The notes below the pieces were generated by a model, which saw nothing but the letters and a program-made list of their open reading frames with translations, made no database searches and was not told the origin of the DNA. DNA of 64,000 bases, from contig CAADUZ010000016.1 in assembly GCA_900752335.1 (NCBI GenBank), forward strand, positions 1 to 64,000, in the 5' to 3' direction. Positions 53,632 to 63,279 of the stretch are shown here, in pieces; position 1 is the first letter of the stretch; the number at the start of each line of letters is the position of its first letter. The DNA comes from Clostridia bacterium (lineage in GTDB: Bacteria > Bacillota > Clostridia > TANB77 > CAG-508). The translations under genes were made by a program, and so were the position numbers.

Positions 53632-54801
53632 ATGGCAAATAAAGATTATTATGCAATACTGGGTGTAGAAAAAAATGCAAGCGAAGAAGAATTAAAAAAA
53701 GCATATAGAAAACTTGCAAAAAAGTATCACCCAGATGCAAATCCAGATAATAAAAAAGAAGCCGAAGCAAAATTTAAAGAAGTTAATGAAGCTTATGAAG
53801 TATTATCAAATCCAGAAAAAAGAAAAATGTATGATAGATTTGGAACAGCAGATCCAAACCAAGGATTTGGAGGTGCCGGTGGACCTTTTGGCGGAGGAAA
53901 TGGATATTATTCATATTCGTCAACAGGAGGCTTTGATGGATTTGATGGATTTGGAGATTTAGGAGATATATTTTCTTCGTTCTTTAGCGGAGGCTTTGGC
54001 GGAAGAAGTAATAGAAATAATAATGGACCAAAGCAAGGTGCAGATTTAAGAGCCAATTTGGATATTACTTTTGAAGAGTCTTTTCTAGGAACAGAGAAGC
54101 AAATTACTTTAACAAGAAATGAAACGTGTCAAACTTGTCATGGGGAAGGTGCAAAACCTGGAACTAAAAAACAAACCTGTTCAATGTGCCATGGAACGGG
54201 TCAAATAAGGCAAACTCAAACAACAATATTAGGACAAATGCAGACTGTAAGACCATGTACAAATTGTAACGGAACAGGAGAAATTATCCCAGAACCTTGT
54301 ATAGAGTGTAAAGGAAAAGGAATTGTTAGAAAGCAAGTAAAAGTTTCTGTAAAAATTCCAGCAGGAATAGACGAAAATCAAACTATTGTACTTCGTGGGG
54401 AAGGCGAACCAGGAATAAAGGGTGGAGCAAAAGGCGACCTTTATATAACAATACATGTAAAAAGACATAGTATTTTTACAAGAAAAGGACAGGACGTACT
54501 TTGCGAAGTACCAATAACTTTTACGCAAGCAACATTAGGTGCTGATTTGGAAATACCAATGGTTGATGGAAGTAAAGAAACGTATAGAATACCGGATGGA
54601 ACACAACCGGGAACTAAATTTACAATAAGAGGAAAAGGCTTTAAAAATATAAATAATGGTTCACAGGGAAATTTAGTATTTACTGTGTTAGTGCAAGTAC
54701 CAAAAAGACTTACAAAGGAACAAAGAGATTTGATGGTAGAGCTTGCTAAAACAATGAATGAACAGCCACCTGTAAAGAAGAGAGGAATTTTTGGGATATA
54801 G
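53632..54801 (+). CDS. dnaJ: Chaperone DnaJ (Hsp40)
   Basis: A 389-residue type I J-protein. The J domain spans 1-70 with the HPD triad in KKYHPDANP, followed by a Gly/Phe-rich region (about 75-130) and four zinc-finger repeats ([32 protein letters not shown]). The C-terminal substrate-binding domains complete it. It lies 15 bases after dnaK, last in the CIRCE operon. Confidence 0.97.
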   Translation: MANKDYYAILGVEKNASEEELKKAYRKLAKKYHPDANPDNKKEAEAKFKEVNEAYEVLSNPEKRKMYDRFGTADPNQGFGGAGGPFGGGNGYYSYSSTGGFDGFDGFGDLGDIFSSFFSGGFGGRSNRNNNGPKQGADLRANLDITFEESFLGTEKQITLTRNETCQTCHGEGAKPGTKKQTCSMCHGTGQIRQTQTTILGQMQTVRPCTNCNGTGEIIPEPCIECKGKGIVRKQVKVSVKIPAGIDENQTIVLRGEGEPGIKGGAKGDLYITIHVKRHSIFTRKGQDVLCEVPITFTQATLGADLEIPMVDGSKETYRIPDGTQPGTKFTIRGKGFKNINNGSQGNLVFTVLVQVPKRLTKEQRDLMVELAKTMNEQPPVKKRGIFGI

Positions 54802-54888
54802 TTTGTAAAAAATGTAGAAAAAAGTCATTTTATTGCATATTATGTACTAGGTAGTATTTTTAAATATTATCTAGGAGGTGTAAAGCAC

Positions 54889-55155
54889 ATGTCACAAGAT
54901 AAATGCTGTAAAGACAATAAATGTTGTGTAGATATAATAATATGTATATTAACTTCTTTAGTAACATTTGTTATAGGACTTTTAATTGGTGGATTAACTG
55001 GAATTATAACTGCATTAGGAATAGGAGCAATAATTGCTATTTTATCTCTACTTGTAATTTTATTAATAATAAGAATTATTAGTTTAATTTGTTGTAAAGA
55101 TAAAAAGAAAGATAACTGTTGCTGCAATTATAATGACTATGATAAATATTGCTAA
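54889..55155 (+). CDS. Small cysteine-rich membrane protein
   Basis: An 88-residue protein I do not recognise. It has 11 cysteines, nearly all in paired clusters in the two hydrophilic ends (KCCKDNKCC at the N-terminus; CC, CCC and a final Cys at the C-terminus). Two glycine-containing hydrophobic helices (about 15-37 and 42-68) separate them. Both ends would lie on the same side of the membrane. It may bind metal or be disulfide-linked. It has a strong CTAGGAGGTG site and a terminator after it. Confidence 0.75.
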   Translation: MSQDKCCKDNKCCVDIIICILTSLVTFVIGLLIGGLTGIITALGIGAIIAILSLLVILLIIRIISLICCKDKKKDNCCCNYNDYDKYC

Positions 55156-55190
55156 ACTCAAAGATTAATATATAATAATTAAACAATAAC

Positions 55191-55242
55191 AAAAAAGAAT
55201 TTGAAGAAAGTATTTATATATTTTCATTCAAATTCTTTTTTC
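55191..55242 (+). terminator. Rho-independent terminator
   Basis: AAAAAAGAATTTGAA (55191-55205) pairs with TTCAAATTCTTTTTT (55227-55241) across a 21-base loop. Confidence 0.85.
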
Positions 55243-55277
55243 TTAAATACTTAAATTTAATTTGAAAATTAGTTTAA

Positions 55278-56006
55278 CTAATCTATTTCTAATATTTTCT
55301 TTGCTCTTGCTACGTCTTCAGTAGTAGCATTGGGAATGTCCTCTAATTCATAATTACAACCGAGGTTTTCCCATTTAAATCTTCCTAAATCATGATATGC
55401 AAGGATTTCTACTTTTTCAATATTTTGTAATGTAGATAAAAAATCCTTTAAAGTAAGTAAATCCTCTTCGTGGTCTGTAATTCCAGGAACTAGTACTTGC
55501 CTAATCCATGCAGGCTTCTTTATACTACTTAAATATTTAGCAAATTCAAGTTCTAATTTATTAGAAACACCTACTAAATCTTTACAAATATCGTCATTAA
55601 TACATTTTATATCTAGCAAGAATAGGTCAGCTAAATCAATTATCTTTGCTATTTTTTCTGTAATTGGGAAATTACCAGAAGTATCTATGGCTGTATGAAT
55701 TCCTAGTTTTTTTAGCTGTGGTAACAATTCAAGTAAAAAATCTTGCTGTAAAAGTGGCTCTCCACCTGAAAGTGTAACCCCTCCGCCAGATACAGTAAAG
55801 TAGTTTTTGTACCTAGAAATTTTAGAAATTAATTCATGAGAGGTATATTCCATACCAGCATTCATAGCCCAAGTATCTCTGTTGTGACAATACTTACAAC
55901 GAAGAGCGCATCCTTGAAAAAATACTACAAATCTAATTCCAGGCCCATCAACGGCACCAAAAGATTCAAATGAATGTATTTTACCTGTTATACTGTTATC
56001 AGCCAT
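55278..56006 (-). CDS. pflA: Pyruvate formate-lyase activating enzyme
   Basis: A 242-residue radical SAM enzyme that installs the glycyl radical on PflB. The CxxxCxxC cluster motif is CALRCKYCHNRDTW near residue 32, the GGEP-like SGGEPLLQ motif is near 79, and the start SFGAVDGPGIRFVVF is typical of glycyl-radical activases. It is the second gene after pflB, separated by a palindromic repeat, with TAGGAGG as its ribosome binding site. Confidence 0.96.
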   Translation of the reverse strand: MADNSITGKIHSFESFGAVDGPGIRFVVFFQGCALRCKYCHNRDTWAMNAGMEYTSHELISKISRYKNYFTVSGGGVTLSGGEPLLQQDFLLELLPQLKKLGIHTAIDTSGNFPITEKIAKIIDLADLFLLDIKCINDDICKDLVGVSNKLELEFAKYLSSIKKPAWIRQVLVPGITDHEEDLLTLKDFLSTLQNIEKVEILAYHDLGRFKWENLGCNYELEDIPNATTEDVARAKKILEID

Positions 56007-56018
56007 TTTAACCTCCTA

Positions 56019-56080
56019 TGGAACAAGGGGACGTATATCTTGTTTCAAAAATGGAACAAAATGTGTGTCCCCTTGTTTCA
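56019..56080. repeat. Palindromic repeat, GGAACAAGGGGACACAC family, copy 3
   Basis: GGAACAAGGGGAC (56020-56032) and GTGTGTCCCCTTGTTTC (56063-56079) are diverged versions of the arms at 6119 and 7500, with the same inner TGTTTCA and TGGAACAAA words. It fills the pflB-pflA gap, immediately upstream of the pflA ribosome binding site on the minus strand. Confidence 0.8.
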
Positions 56081-56083
56081 GTT

Positions 56084-58327
56084 CTAAATTCTTTCATGTA
56101 TTGTTCTATTTATTACGTCTAATTGTTGTTCTTTTGTTAGTTTTATAAAGTTTACTGCATATCCAGATACACGTATTGTAAGTTGTGGGTAGTTTTCTGG
56201 ATGGTTCATTGCATCTATTAATAAGTCTCTATTAAATACGTTTACGTTTATATGATGACCTGTTTGTTTGAAATATCCATCAAGCATGCTTACTAAATTA
56301 TGAACTTTAGTATTTTCATCTTTTCCAAGTGCAGCAGGTGTGATAGAGAATGTAAATGAAATTCCATCTTCTGAATATTCATATGGTAATTTCGCTATAG
56401 TGTTCATTACCGCTAATGCTCCGTTCGAATCTCTTCCATGAAGTGGGTTTGCACCTGGTCCAAATGGTTCACCAGCTCTACGTCCATCAGGTGTATTACC
56501 TGTATTTTTTCCGTACACTACATTTGAGGTAATTGTAAGTATTGATAATGTGTGTTTTGAACCTCTATATGTGTGGTGTTTTTGAAGTTTTCTTAAGAAA
56601 GATTTTACAATGTCTACAGCTATTTGATCTACACGGTCGTCGTCATTTCCGTACTTTGGAAAATCTCCTTCTACTTCATAATCTACAGCTAAACCAGTTT
56701 CATCTCTTATAACTTTTACTTTAGCATATTTTATCGCAGAAAGTGAATCAGCTGCTACTGATAAACCAGCAATACCACATGCCATAGTTCTTAATATGTC
56801 TTCATCTCTATCATGTAAAGCCATTTCTAATGCTTCGTAAGAGTATTTATCATGCATAAAGTGGATTGCATTTAATGCTTTTATATATATTTTTGCTACA
56901 TATTCCATCATTTGGTCAAATTTTTCCATTACTTCGTCATAGTCTAGATACTCTGAAGTAATTGGTGCAAATTTTGGTGCAACTTGTTTTCCTGAATTTT
57001 CATCTCTACCGCCATTAATAGCATATAGAAGTGTTTTTGCAAGGTTTGCTCTAGCTCCAAAGAATTGCATTTGTTTACCAATTTTCATTGCAGATACACA
57101 GCAAGCTATTCCATAGTCATCTCCAAGTGTAATTCTCATTAAATCGTCATTTTCGTATTGAATTGCTGAAGTTCTAATAGAAACATCTGCACAATAATTT
57201 TTGAAACCTTGTGGTAAGTTGTTTGACCATAATACTGTTAGGTTTGGTTCAGGTGCTGGTCCTAAATTATCTAATGTGTGAAGCACTCTGAATGAGTTTT
57301 TAGTAACTAATGTTCTGCCATCAATACCCATACCACCAATACTTTCTGTTACCCAAACTGGGTCACCACTAAATAGTGAGTTATATTCTGGTGCTCTTAA
57401 AAATCTTACTAATCTTAATTTTATAATAAATTGGTCCATTAATTCTTGGGCTTGCGACTCTGTTAAAGTACCATTTTGAATATCTCTTTCTATATATATA
57501 TCTAGGAAAGTAGAAGTTCTACCTAAACTCATTGCAGCACCGTTTTGGTCTTTTACAGCACCTAAATATCCAAAGTATAGCCATTGAATAGCTTCTTTAG
57601 CATTTGAAGCAGGAAGAGATATATCAAATCCATATTTTGCGGCCATTGCTTTTAAATCATTTAAAGCCTTTATTTGGTCTGAAACTTCTTCACGTCTTCT
57701 TATTATATCTTCTGTAAATTCGTCTGTATCTAATATTTCTAATTCTACTTTCTTTTCTGCAATTAAGCTATCAACACCATAAAGGGCAACTCTTCTATAA
57801 TCACCTATAATTCTTCCACGACCATATCCATCTGGAAGTCCTGTTAAAAGGTGAGAGCTTCTTGCAGCTCTAATGTCTGGTGTGTAAACTTCAAATACAC
57901 CATCATTATGTGTTTTTCTTAAATTATGATAAATATATTCTGTTTCTGGCTCTACTTTAAATCCATAAGCTTCTGCTGATTTTTCTACTATTCTAATACC
58001 ACCATTTGGCATAATTGCTCTTTTTAAAGGGGCATCTGTTTGAAGACCTACTATTTCTTCCAAATTTTTATCTATATATCCAGCTTCATAAGCATTTATA
58101 GAAGAAGGTGTTTTACAATCTGCATCTAAAACTCCGCCGTTTTCTCTTTCCTTTTTATAAAGGTCTAGTACCTTGTCCCATAATTTTTTTGTTTTATCTG
58201 TAGGACCTGCAAGAAATTTAGAATCTCCTTCATAAGGTGTATAGTTAGACTGTATAAATCCTCTAACGTCTATTTCTTTTGTCCATTCTCCGGCTTTATT
58301 GAAGCCATCCCATTCTTTAAAATCCAT
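56084..58327 (-). CDS. pflB: Formate C-acetyltransferase (pyruvate formate-lyase)
   Basis: A 747-residue glycyl-radical enzyme splitting pyruvate and CoA into acetyl-CoA and formate under anaerobic conditions. Paired active-site cysteines lie in ACCVSAM (near residues 408-409), and the radical Gly722 is in RVSGYAV at the C-terminus. The start at 58327 (MDFKEWDGF) is chosen because GGAGG lies five bases upstream and an earlier ATG overlaps that site. It is oxygen-sensitive when activated, in line with an anaerobe. Confidence 0.97.
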   Translation of the reverse strand: MDFKEWDGFNKAGEWTKEIDVRGFIQSNYTPYEGDSKFLAGPTDKTKKLWDKVLDLYKKERENGGVLDADCKTPSSINAYEAGYIDKNLEEIVGLQTDAPLKRAIMPNGGIRIVEKSAEAYGFKVEPETEYIYHNLRKTHNDGVFEVYTPDIRAARSSHLLTGLPDGYGRGRIIGDYRRVALYGVDSLIAEKKVELEILDTDEFTEDIIRRREEVSDQIKALNDLKAMAAKYGFDISLPASNAKEAIQWLYFGYLGAVKDQNGAAMSLGRTSTFLDIYIERDIQNGTLTESQAQELMDQFIIKLRLVRFLRAPEYNSLFSGDPVWVTESIGGMGIDGRTLVTKNSFRVLHTLDNLGPAPEPNLTVLWSNNLPQGFKNYCADVSIRTSAIQYENDDLMRITLGDDYGIACCVSAMKIGKQMQFFGARANLAKTLLYAINGGRDENSGKQVAPKFAPITSEYLDYDEVMEKFDQMMEYVAKIYIKALNAIHFMHDKYSYEALEMALHDRDEDILRTMACGIAGLSVAADSLSAIKYAKVKVIRDETGLAVDYEVEGDFPKYGNDDDRVDQIAVDIVKSFLRKLQKHHTYRGSKHTLSILTITSNVVYGKNTGNTPDGRRAGEPFGPGANPLHGRDSNGALAVMNTIAKLPYEYSEDGISFTFSITPAALGKDENTKVHNLVSMLDGYFKQTGHHINVNVFNRDLLIDAMNHPENYPQLTIRVSGYAVNFIKLTKEQQLDVINRTIHERI

Positions 58328-58408
58328 AAAAACCTCCATATTCTAACAATAAATTATTGTTTATATTTATATTTTGTATGAAACTTTTCTCAAAGTTTCG
58401 CACATATA

Positions 58409-58437
58409 AGCATATCATAAAAATAGACTAATATCAA
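58409..58437 (-). promoter_or_regulatory. Promoter of pflB-pflA
   Basis: Minus strand TTGATA (58432-58437), 17-base spacer, TATGCT (58409-58414). A GAAACTTT-GAG-AAAAGTTTC hairpin lies in the leader. Confidence 0.6.
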
Positions 58438-58448
58438 CTAAAAAATAC

Positions 58449-58648
58449 AAAAAAATTGCCGATAATGTTACAAGAATATGAACCTTTAAATATTGCTTGT
58501 CCTGCATATGGTAGTTTTAATTAAAATACTTTCGCTTCGTCCCGACGGAGCTCCCTGCTCCGCTCAAGTTATTTTAATTAAAACTACCAGCACGGACTTT
58601 AAATTTAGTTATAGTTCATATTCTTGTAACATTATTGGCAATTTTTTT
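58449..58648. repeat. 200-bp MITE-like palindromic element
   Basis: Terminal inverted repeats of 35 bases (58449-58483 and 58614-58648) differ at one position. A second pair, GGTAGTTTTAATTAAAAT/ATTTTAATTAAAACTACC, lies inside (58511-58528 and 58571-58588), around a GC-rich centre with ACTTTCGCTTCG, GACGGAG and CTCCGCTC words. Intervening arms also pair partly. No coding capacity. It has the form of a miniature inverted-repeat element or a very stable RNA hairpin between pflB and the XRE gene. Confidence 0.85.
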
Positions 58649-58666
58649 ATAAATATTCCTATATAA

Positions 58667-58990
58667 TTAATCTTCATTAATAACTTTTGCAATTTTATAA
58701 ATTAATTTTTGTTTTTCAGGTGTTGTATTTTTCAATATATTATCAAATTCTGAAGATAGATAGGTATTAGAATTATTAGAAGAACCATTAAGAATACTTC
58801 CTTCGGTAATTCCTAAAATATCACAAATTTGACTTAATCTTTTTAAACTAATATGAGAGCTTCCTCTTTCTATTCTACTTAAGAATGCTATGGAAACGTC
58901 TAGTTTTTCTGCTAATTTTTCCTGTGTTAAGTTACTATCTATTCTAGCTTTTTTTAATCTTTCTCCAATTATAGTATAATCCAATGCCAT
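58667..58990 (-). CDS. XRE-family transcriptional regulator
   Basis: A 107-residue protein. The helix-turn-helix at about residues 10-62 reads IGERLKKARIDSNLTQEKLAEKLDVSIAFLSRIERGSSHISLKRLSQICDIL, a Cro/C1-type domain. The C-terminal 40 residues are a short helical tail with no known sensor domain. It resembles small clostridial regulators of unknown target. Its upstream region carries a long-range inverted repeat that may be its operator. Confidence 0.85.
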   Translation of the reverse strand: MALDYTIIGERLKKARIDSNLTQEKLAEKLDVSIAFLSRIERGSSHISLKRLSQICDILGITEGSILNGSSNNSNTYLSSEFDNILKNTTPEKQKLIYKIAKVINED

Positions 58991-59025
58991 TTATATATCA
59001 CCTCTTCCTAAATCTGAAATGAATA

Positions 59026-59097
59026 TAGCATGTATACGAATTAATTTACAGAAACATAGAGGTAAAGATATACATGCTAGCGTTATACTATTAGTAT
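59026..59097. promoter_or_regulatory. Inverted repeats upstream of the XRE regulator
   Basis: TAGCATGTATA (59026-59036) and TATACATGCTA (59069-59079) are perfect inverse copies 32 bases apart. Next to them is ATACTATTAGTAT (59085-59097), a palindrome with one central base. Both lie in the divergent region between the XRE gene and birA and are candidate operators. Confidence 0.55.
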
Positions 59098-59170
59098 GTG
59101 CATCTAATTTAATAATATGTATAAATAGACAAAATAAAATGTAAATGATATACTAAAAAGGGTGAAAAGC

Positions 59171-59761
59171 ATGATAGATATTGAAAATATAAAGAAAGAT
59201 ATGAAAACAAAAGTTATTGGTAAAAATATATTGTTTTTTGATGAAGTGAATTCAACACAAGTCAAGGCAAAAGAGTTTGCAGAAGGAAAAGCAGAAAATG
59301 GCACAATAGTTATAACAGAAAATCAAACTAATGGAATAGGAACTCATGGAAGAAATTGGTATTCTGAAAAAGGAAAAAATATAACTTTAACTATGATATT
59401 GTATCCTAAATGTACAATTAAAGAATTAGATGGTTTGACTAAAGAAATATCAGAATGTATGATACAAGCCATATGGAATATATGCAATATACAAGCAAAT
59501 ATGAAAGAGCCAAATGATATTATGCTAAATAATAAAAAAATCGGAGGAATATTAACACAAATAATTTCTAATGGAGAAAACATTAGATATTTATTAATAG
59601 GAATAGGAATTGACGTTAATGGTATAGATTTCCCAAAAGAGTTAGAAGAAATTGCTACTTCACTAAAAAAAGAAAATAAAAAAGAATATTCCAGAGAAAA
59701 TATTATTTTAGAATTTTGTAAAATATTCGAAAAAAGTTGTATAGAAAAGAAAATCATATAA
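59171..59761 (+). CDS. birA: Biotin-[acetyl-CoA-carboxylase] ligase, catalytic domain only
   Basis: A 196-residue biotin protein ligase attaching biotin to carboxylase or decarboxylase carrier domains. Motifs: NSTQVKAKEFA near residue 25, GRNWYS near 57 (usual GRxGRxW biotin loop, here GIGTHGRNW), and KEPNDIMLNNKKIGGILTQ near 114, where the usual KWPND Trp is Glu. It lacks both the N-terminal repressor helix-turn-helix and the C-terminal SH3-like domain of class II BirA. ATG 59171 follows AAAGGGTG. Confidence 0.86.
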   Translation: MIDIENIKKDMKTKVIGKNILFFDEVNSTQVKAKEFAEGKAENGTIVITENQTNGIGTHGRNWYSEKGKNITLTMILYPKCTIKELDGLTKEISECMIQAIWNICNIQANMKEPNDIMLNNKKIGGILTQIISNGENIRYLLIGIGIDVNGIDFPKELEEIATSLKKENKKEYSRENIILEFCKIFEKSCIEKKII

Positions 59762-59810
59762 ATATGACGAAATTTGCACAATAATGCTAATTTTTGTCGA
59801 AATTTTTTGC

Positions 59811-59839
59811 TTGAAACTATTACTCTTATGTGGTACAAT
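59811..59839 (+). promoter_or_regulatory. Sigma-A promoter of the heptad-repeat gene
   Basis: TTGAAA (59811-59816), 17-base spacer, TACAAT (59834-59839), about 33 bases before the ATG. Confidence 0.8.
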
Positions 59840-59872
59840 TTTACCTATACAAAACAGAAGGAGGTGAAGAAT

Positions 59873-60322
59873 ATGGAAGAAAAAATAATTGAAATTATGC
59901 AAAAGAATTTTAATATTATGAACGAAAAATTCCAAGAGATGAATCAAAGATTTGAAGAAATAAATGAAAGATTCGAAGAAGTAAATGAAAGATTTGAAGA
60001 AGTAAATCAAAGATTCGACAAAATGGATAGTAAGTTTGAGAGCAAAATAGATACATTAGATAAGAAAATAGATGCATTAGATAAGAAATTTGACTTCAAA
60101 TTTGAATTTATTCAGAAAGAATTAAAACAAATCAAAGAGAAACTTGTTGAACATGACAAAAAATTTGAGGACTATGGAATGAATAAAATTCCTGCATTAT
60201 TTGAAGGGTATCAAACAAATTATGAGCTATGTAAAAAACTTCAGGAAAAGACAGATAAAATGCAAGAACAAGTTAATATTAATTCATTAAAAATTTCTAT
60301 CTTGGAAGATAAGATAAGTTAA
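59873..60322 (+). CDS. Coiled-coil heptad-repeat protein
   Basis: A 149-residue soluble protein dominated by a regular coiled coil. Residues about 12-75 contain successive near-identical heptads (N-E-R-F-E-E-V, N-Q-R-F-D-K-M, L-D-K-K-I-D-A), visible as 21-base direct repeats in DNA at about 59936-60020. A second helical segment (about 80-149) follows without repeats. No known domain; such proteins resemble the DUF16- or tropomyosin-like repeat families found in Firmicutes. ATG 59873 is set by AAGGAGGTG. It has its own promoter and terminator. Confidence 0.8.
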   Translation: MEEKIIEIMQKNFNIMNEKFQEMNQRFEEINERFEEVNERFEEVNQRFDKMDSKFESKIDTLDKKIDALDKKFDFKFEFIQKELKQIKEKLVEHDKKFEDYGMNKIPALFEGYQTNYELCKKLQEKTDKMQEQVNINSLKISILEDKIS

Positions 60323-60350
60323 TTTGTCTTTCATAAAATTAAAATAACTA

Positions 60351-60418
60351 AAACTAAAATGGAGTTTATGTATGTAATCTAAATAAATAGATTATATTCA
60401 CAAACTCCATTTTAGTTT
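60351..60418. terminator. Convergent terminator
   Basis: AAACTAAAATGGAGTTT (60351-60367) pairs with AAACTCCATTTTAGTTT (60402-60418). It lies between the heptad-repeat gene and the convergent rubrerythrin gene and can act on both strands. Confidence 0.85.
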
Positions 60419-60435
60419 AATTTTCTAAAAAACAA

Positions 60436-60969
60436 TTAATAATTTTCAGCGTTTACTTCAAAATAGCTTTGAGCATGTTTACATACTGGGCAAATTGTAG
60501 GTGCTTCTAATCCAACATGGATATGTCCGCAGTTTCTACATTTCCAAACAACAATGCTTCCTTTTTTGAATACTTCGCCTTCTTTAACATTTTCTAATAA
60601 TTTTTTGTATCTTTCTTCATGATGCTTTTCAACTTCTGCAATACCTCTAAAAGTTGCAGCTATCTCTAAAAATCCTTCTTCTTCAGCTTCTTTTGCGAAT
60701 TTTGGATACATATCAGACCATTCGTAGTTTTCACCAGCTGCAGCATCTGCTAAATTTGATTTTGTATCTCCAATTCCATTTAAATATTTAAAATGTAACT
60801 TAGCATGTTCTTTTTCATTTTCAGCAGTTTCTAAAAATATAGCTGCAATTTGCTCATATCCTTCTTTTTTTGCAACACTTGCAAAATATGTATATTTATT
60901 TCTTGCTTCTGATTCTCCAGAAAAAGCAGCTCTTAAATTAGCTTCTGTTTTTGATCCTTTTAATTCCAT
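60436..60969 (-). CDS. rbr: Rubrerythrin
   Basis: A 177-residue non-haem diiron protein reducing hydrogen peroxide in anaerobes. The N-terminal ferritin-like diiron domain begins [20 protein letters not shown] and has a second EKEHAK glutamate motif. The C-terminal rubredoxin-like iron site has Cys144, Cys147, Cys160 and Cys163 in [13 protein letters not shown]...CPVC. The typical family length is 180-195. It is monocistronic. Confidence 0.96.
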   Translation of the reverse strand: MELKGSKTEANLRAAFSGESEARNKYTYFASVAKKEGYEQIAAIFLETAENEKEHAKLHFKYLNGIGDTKSNLADAAAGENYEWSDMYPKFAKEAEEEGFLEIAATFRGIAEVEKHHEERYKKLLENVKEGEVFKKGSIVVWKCRNCGHIHVGLEAPTICPVCKHAQSYFEVNAENY

Positions 60970-61109
60970 AAATAATACCTCCTAAAATCTATTTAATACA
61001 GCTAATATAATATTATATAAAGTAAAAAAAGTCAAGGTATCAAATGGACATTAGCAATTACATAATTAGTCACATATAATAAAGTATACAAAATAATCAG
61101 GAGGAAAAT

Positions 61110-63218
61110 ATGAAACTTGCAAAAATAGATAAAAAGCAGAAAAAAGATAATAGTTTTACAATAGCTTTGGCAGGAAACCCTAATGTGGGAAAATCAACAG
61201 TATTTAATAACCTCACAGGAATGAAACAGCATACAGGAAACTGGCCTGGGAAAACGGTAGTAGTAGCAAAAGGAAAATATAACTATTTAGGAAAAGAATA
61301 CACTTTAGTAGACACACCAGGTACATATTCAATAATGTCGAATTCAGAAGAAGAAGAAATCGCAAGAAATTATATTTGTTTTGGAAATCCAGACGTTACA
61401 GTAATTGTTTTAGATGCTACTTCTCTGGAGAAAAACTTAAATTTAGCATATCAGATAATGGAAATAACAGATAAAGTAATATTGTGCGTTAATCTACTAG
61501 ACGAAGCGAAGAAAAAGGGAATAGTAATAAAATTAAAAGAATTAGAAAAAAGATTAGGAGTGCCAGTAGTAGGCGTAATAGCAAGGAAAAAGAAAACTCT
61601 TACAAAATTAATGGATACTATTAAAAAAGTATGTGAAAAAGAAATTATGCCTAAACCAAATAAAATAAAGTATAAACAATACATTGAAGAATATGTGGAA
61701 AATGCAAGAGAAAAAATGGATAAAATGCTAGAAGAGAGCAAGCAAGATATAAACTTAAGTAGATGGATAACTTTAAAAATACTGGATGGAGATAAGCAGA
61801 TATTAAAAACTATAGAGAAAAATTTGAATATTAATTTAATAAATAATACGGAATTAATAGAAGAAGCAGAAAATGTTTTAGGGTTTTATGGTATAAAACA
61901 AGAAGAAGTAAAAAATGATATGATATCAAATATTATATTTATGTCTGAAAATGTATATAAAGACGTGGTAAATATTGAAAAGAAAAATATTCAAAAAAGA
62001 AAGGTAGATAAAATTATTACTTCCAAAATATTTGGAATCCCTATAATGCTAGGATTTCTAGGGATAATTTTATGGATTACAATAAAAGGGGCAAATTATC
62101 CATCAGAATGGCTATTTAAAATATTTAATAATTTACAAGAAATATTGACAAATTTATTTGAAAGCATTAATGCACCAGAATGGGTAACAGGTATAATAAT
62201 AGATGGTGTATATAGAACTCTTACATGGATTATAGCTGTTATGCTACCACCGATGGCCATATTTTTTCCTTTATTTACACTTTTAGAAGATTTAGGATTT
62301 TTGCCACGAATTGCATTTAATTTAGATAAATTTTTTAAAAAAGCAGGAAGTTCTGGCAAGCAAGCATTAACAATGTGCATGGGATTTGGTTGTAATAGCT
62401 GTGGTGTAACAGGAACCAGAATAATTGATTCACCAAGAGAAAAATTAATATCTATACTTACAAATGCATTTGTTCCATGTAATGGTAGATTTCCATTTTT
62501 AATAACAGTTTCAAGTATATTTATTGGAGGAATGGTTTTTAATAAATATTCATCCATACTTTCAACGCTAGCAGTTCTAGCTATAATTTTGCTCGGGATT
62601 TTTATGACAATAATAATATCAAAATTTTTAAGTAAAACAATATTAAAAGGAGAGAGTAGTTCTTTTGTACTAGAACTTCCGCCATATAGAAAACCACAAA
62701 TAGGTCAAATTCTGGTTAGGTCAATTTTAGATAGAACTATATTTGTACTAGGAAGAGCAATAGCTGTAGCAGCTCCAGCTGGACTTGTAATATGGCTTTT
62801 TGCAAATATACAAATAGGCGAAATTAGCATATTAACATATATTGCAAATTTTCTTAATCCATTTGCTAGACTCATGGGATTGGACGGATATATTTTAGCA
62901 GCTTTTATATTAGGAATACCTGCAAATGAAATAGTTTTACCAATAATACTAATGGGATATATGGGAAGCGGAACATTAGTAAATTTAGAAAGTACAGCAG
63001 AAATAGGTAGAATATTAATTCAAAACGGTTGGACACTTATCACAGCAATAAATGTAATGATATTTACCCTTTTACATTTTCCGTGTACAACAACATTACT
63101 CACAATAAAAAAAGAAGCTGGCAATATTAAGTGGAGCATAGTAGCATTCTTATTACCAACGATATGTGGAATTGTTTTGCGTATGCTAACAAATTTTGTA
63201 TGGAATTTAGTTATATAG
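61110..63218 (+). CDS. feoB: Ferrous iron transport protein B
   Basis: A 702-residue membrane Fe(II) transporter with an N-terminal GTPase domain: G1 GNPNVGKST (22-30), G3 DTPGTYS, G4 NLLDEA. A helical GDI-like spacer follows, then a polytopic transport domain containing two Gate motifs: MGFGCNSCGVTGTR near 427 and ATNAFVPCNGRFPFL near 450. The Cys in the Gate region is conserved. No feoA or feoC is adjacent. ATG 61110 follows AGGAGG. The usual NxxD base motif is NLLD here. Confidence 0.95.
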   Translation: MKLAKIDKKQKKDNSFTIALAGNPNVGKSTVFNNLTGMKQHTGNWPGKTVVVAKGKYNYLGKEYTLVDTPGTYSIMSNSEEEEIARNYICFGNPDVTVIVLDATSLEKNLNLAYQIMEITDKVILCVNLLDEAKKKGIVIKLKELEKRLGVPVVGVIARKKKTLTKLMDTIKKVCEKEIMPKPNKIKYKQYIEEYVENAREKMDKMLEESKQDINLSRWITLKILDGDKQILKTIEKNLNINLINNTELIEEAENVLGFYGIKQEEVKNDMISNIIFMSENVYKDVVNIEKKNIQKRKVDKIITSKIFGIPIMLGFLGIILWITIKGANYPSEWLFKIFNNLQEILTNLFESINAPEWVTGIIIDGVYRTLTWIIAVMLPPMAIFFPLFTLLEDLGFLPRIAFNLDKFFKKAGSSGKQALTMCMGFGCNSCGVTGTRIIDSPREKLISILTNAFVPCNGRFPFLITVSSIFIGGMVFNKYSSILSTLAVLAIILLGIFMTIIISKFLSKTILKGESSSFVLELPPYRKPQIGQILVRSILDRTIFVLGRAIAVAAPAGLVIWLFANIQIGEISILTYIANFLNPFARLMGLDGYILAAFILGIPANEIVLPIILMGYMGSGTLVNLESTAEIGRILIQNGWTLITAINVMIFTLLHFPCTTTLLTIKKEAGNIKWSIVAFLLPTICGIVLRMLTNFVWNLVI

Positions 63219-63236
63219 TGATATACGGAAATAAAG

Positions 63237-63270
63237 AAGACTTTAATATTTTTTATATTAAAGTCTTTTT
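63237..63270. terminator. Convergent terminator between feoB and the Sua5 gene
   Basis: AAGACTTTAATAT and ATATTAAAGTCTT flank a TTTTT loop, with T residues after on the plus strand and A-rich sequence before it for the minus-strand gene. Confidence 0.85.
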
Positions 63271-63279
63271 ATAATAAAT

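Noticed and set aside
60008..60090. CRISPR-like or tandem repeat array
   Set aside because: The 21-base periodicity encodes coiled-coil heptads within a gene and has no spacers.
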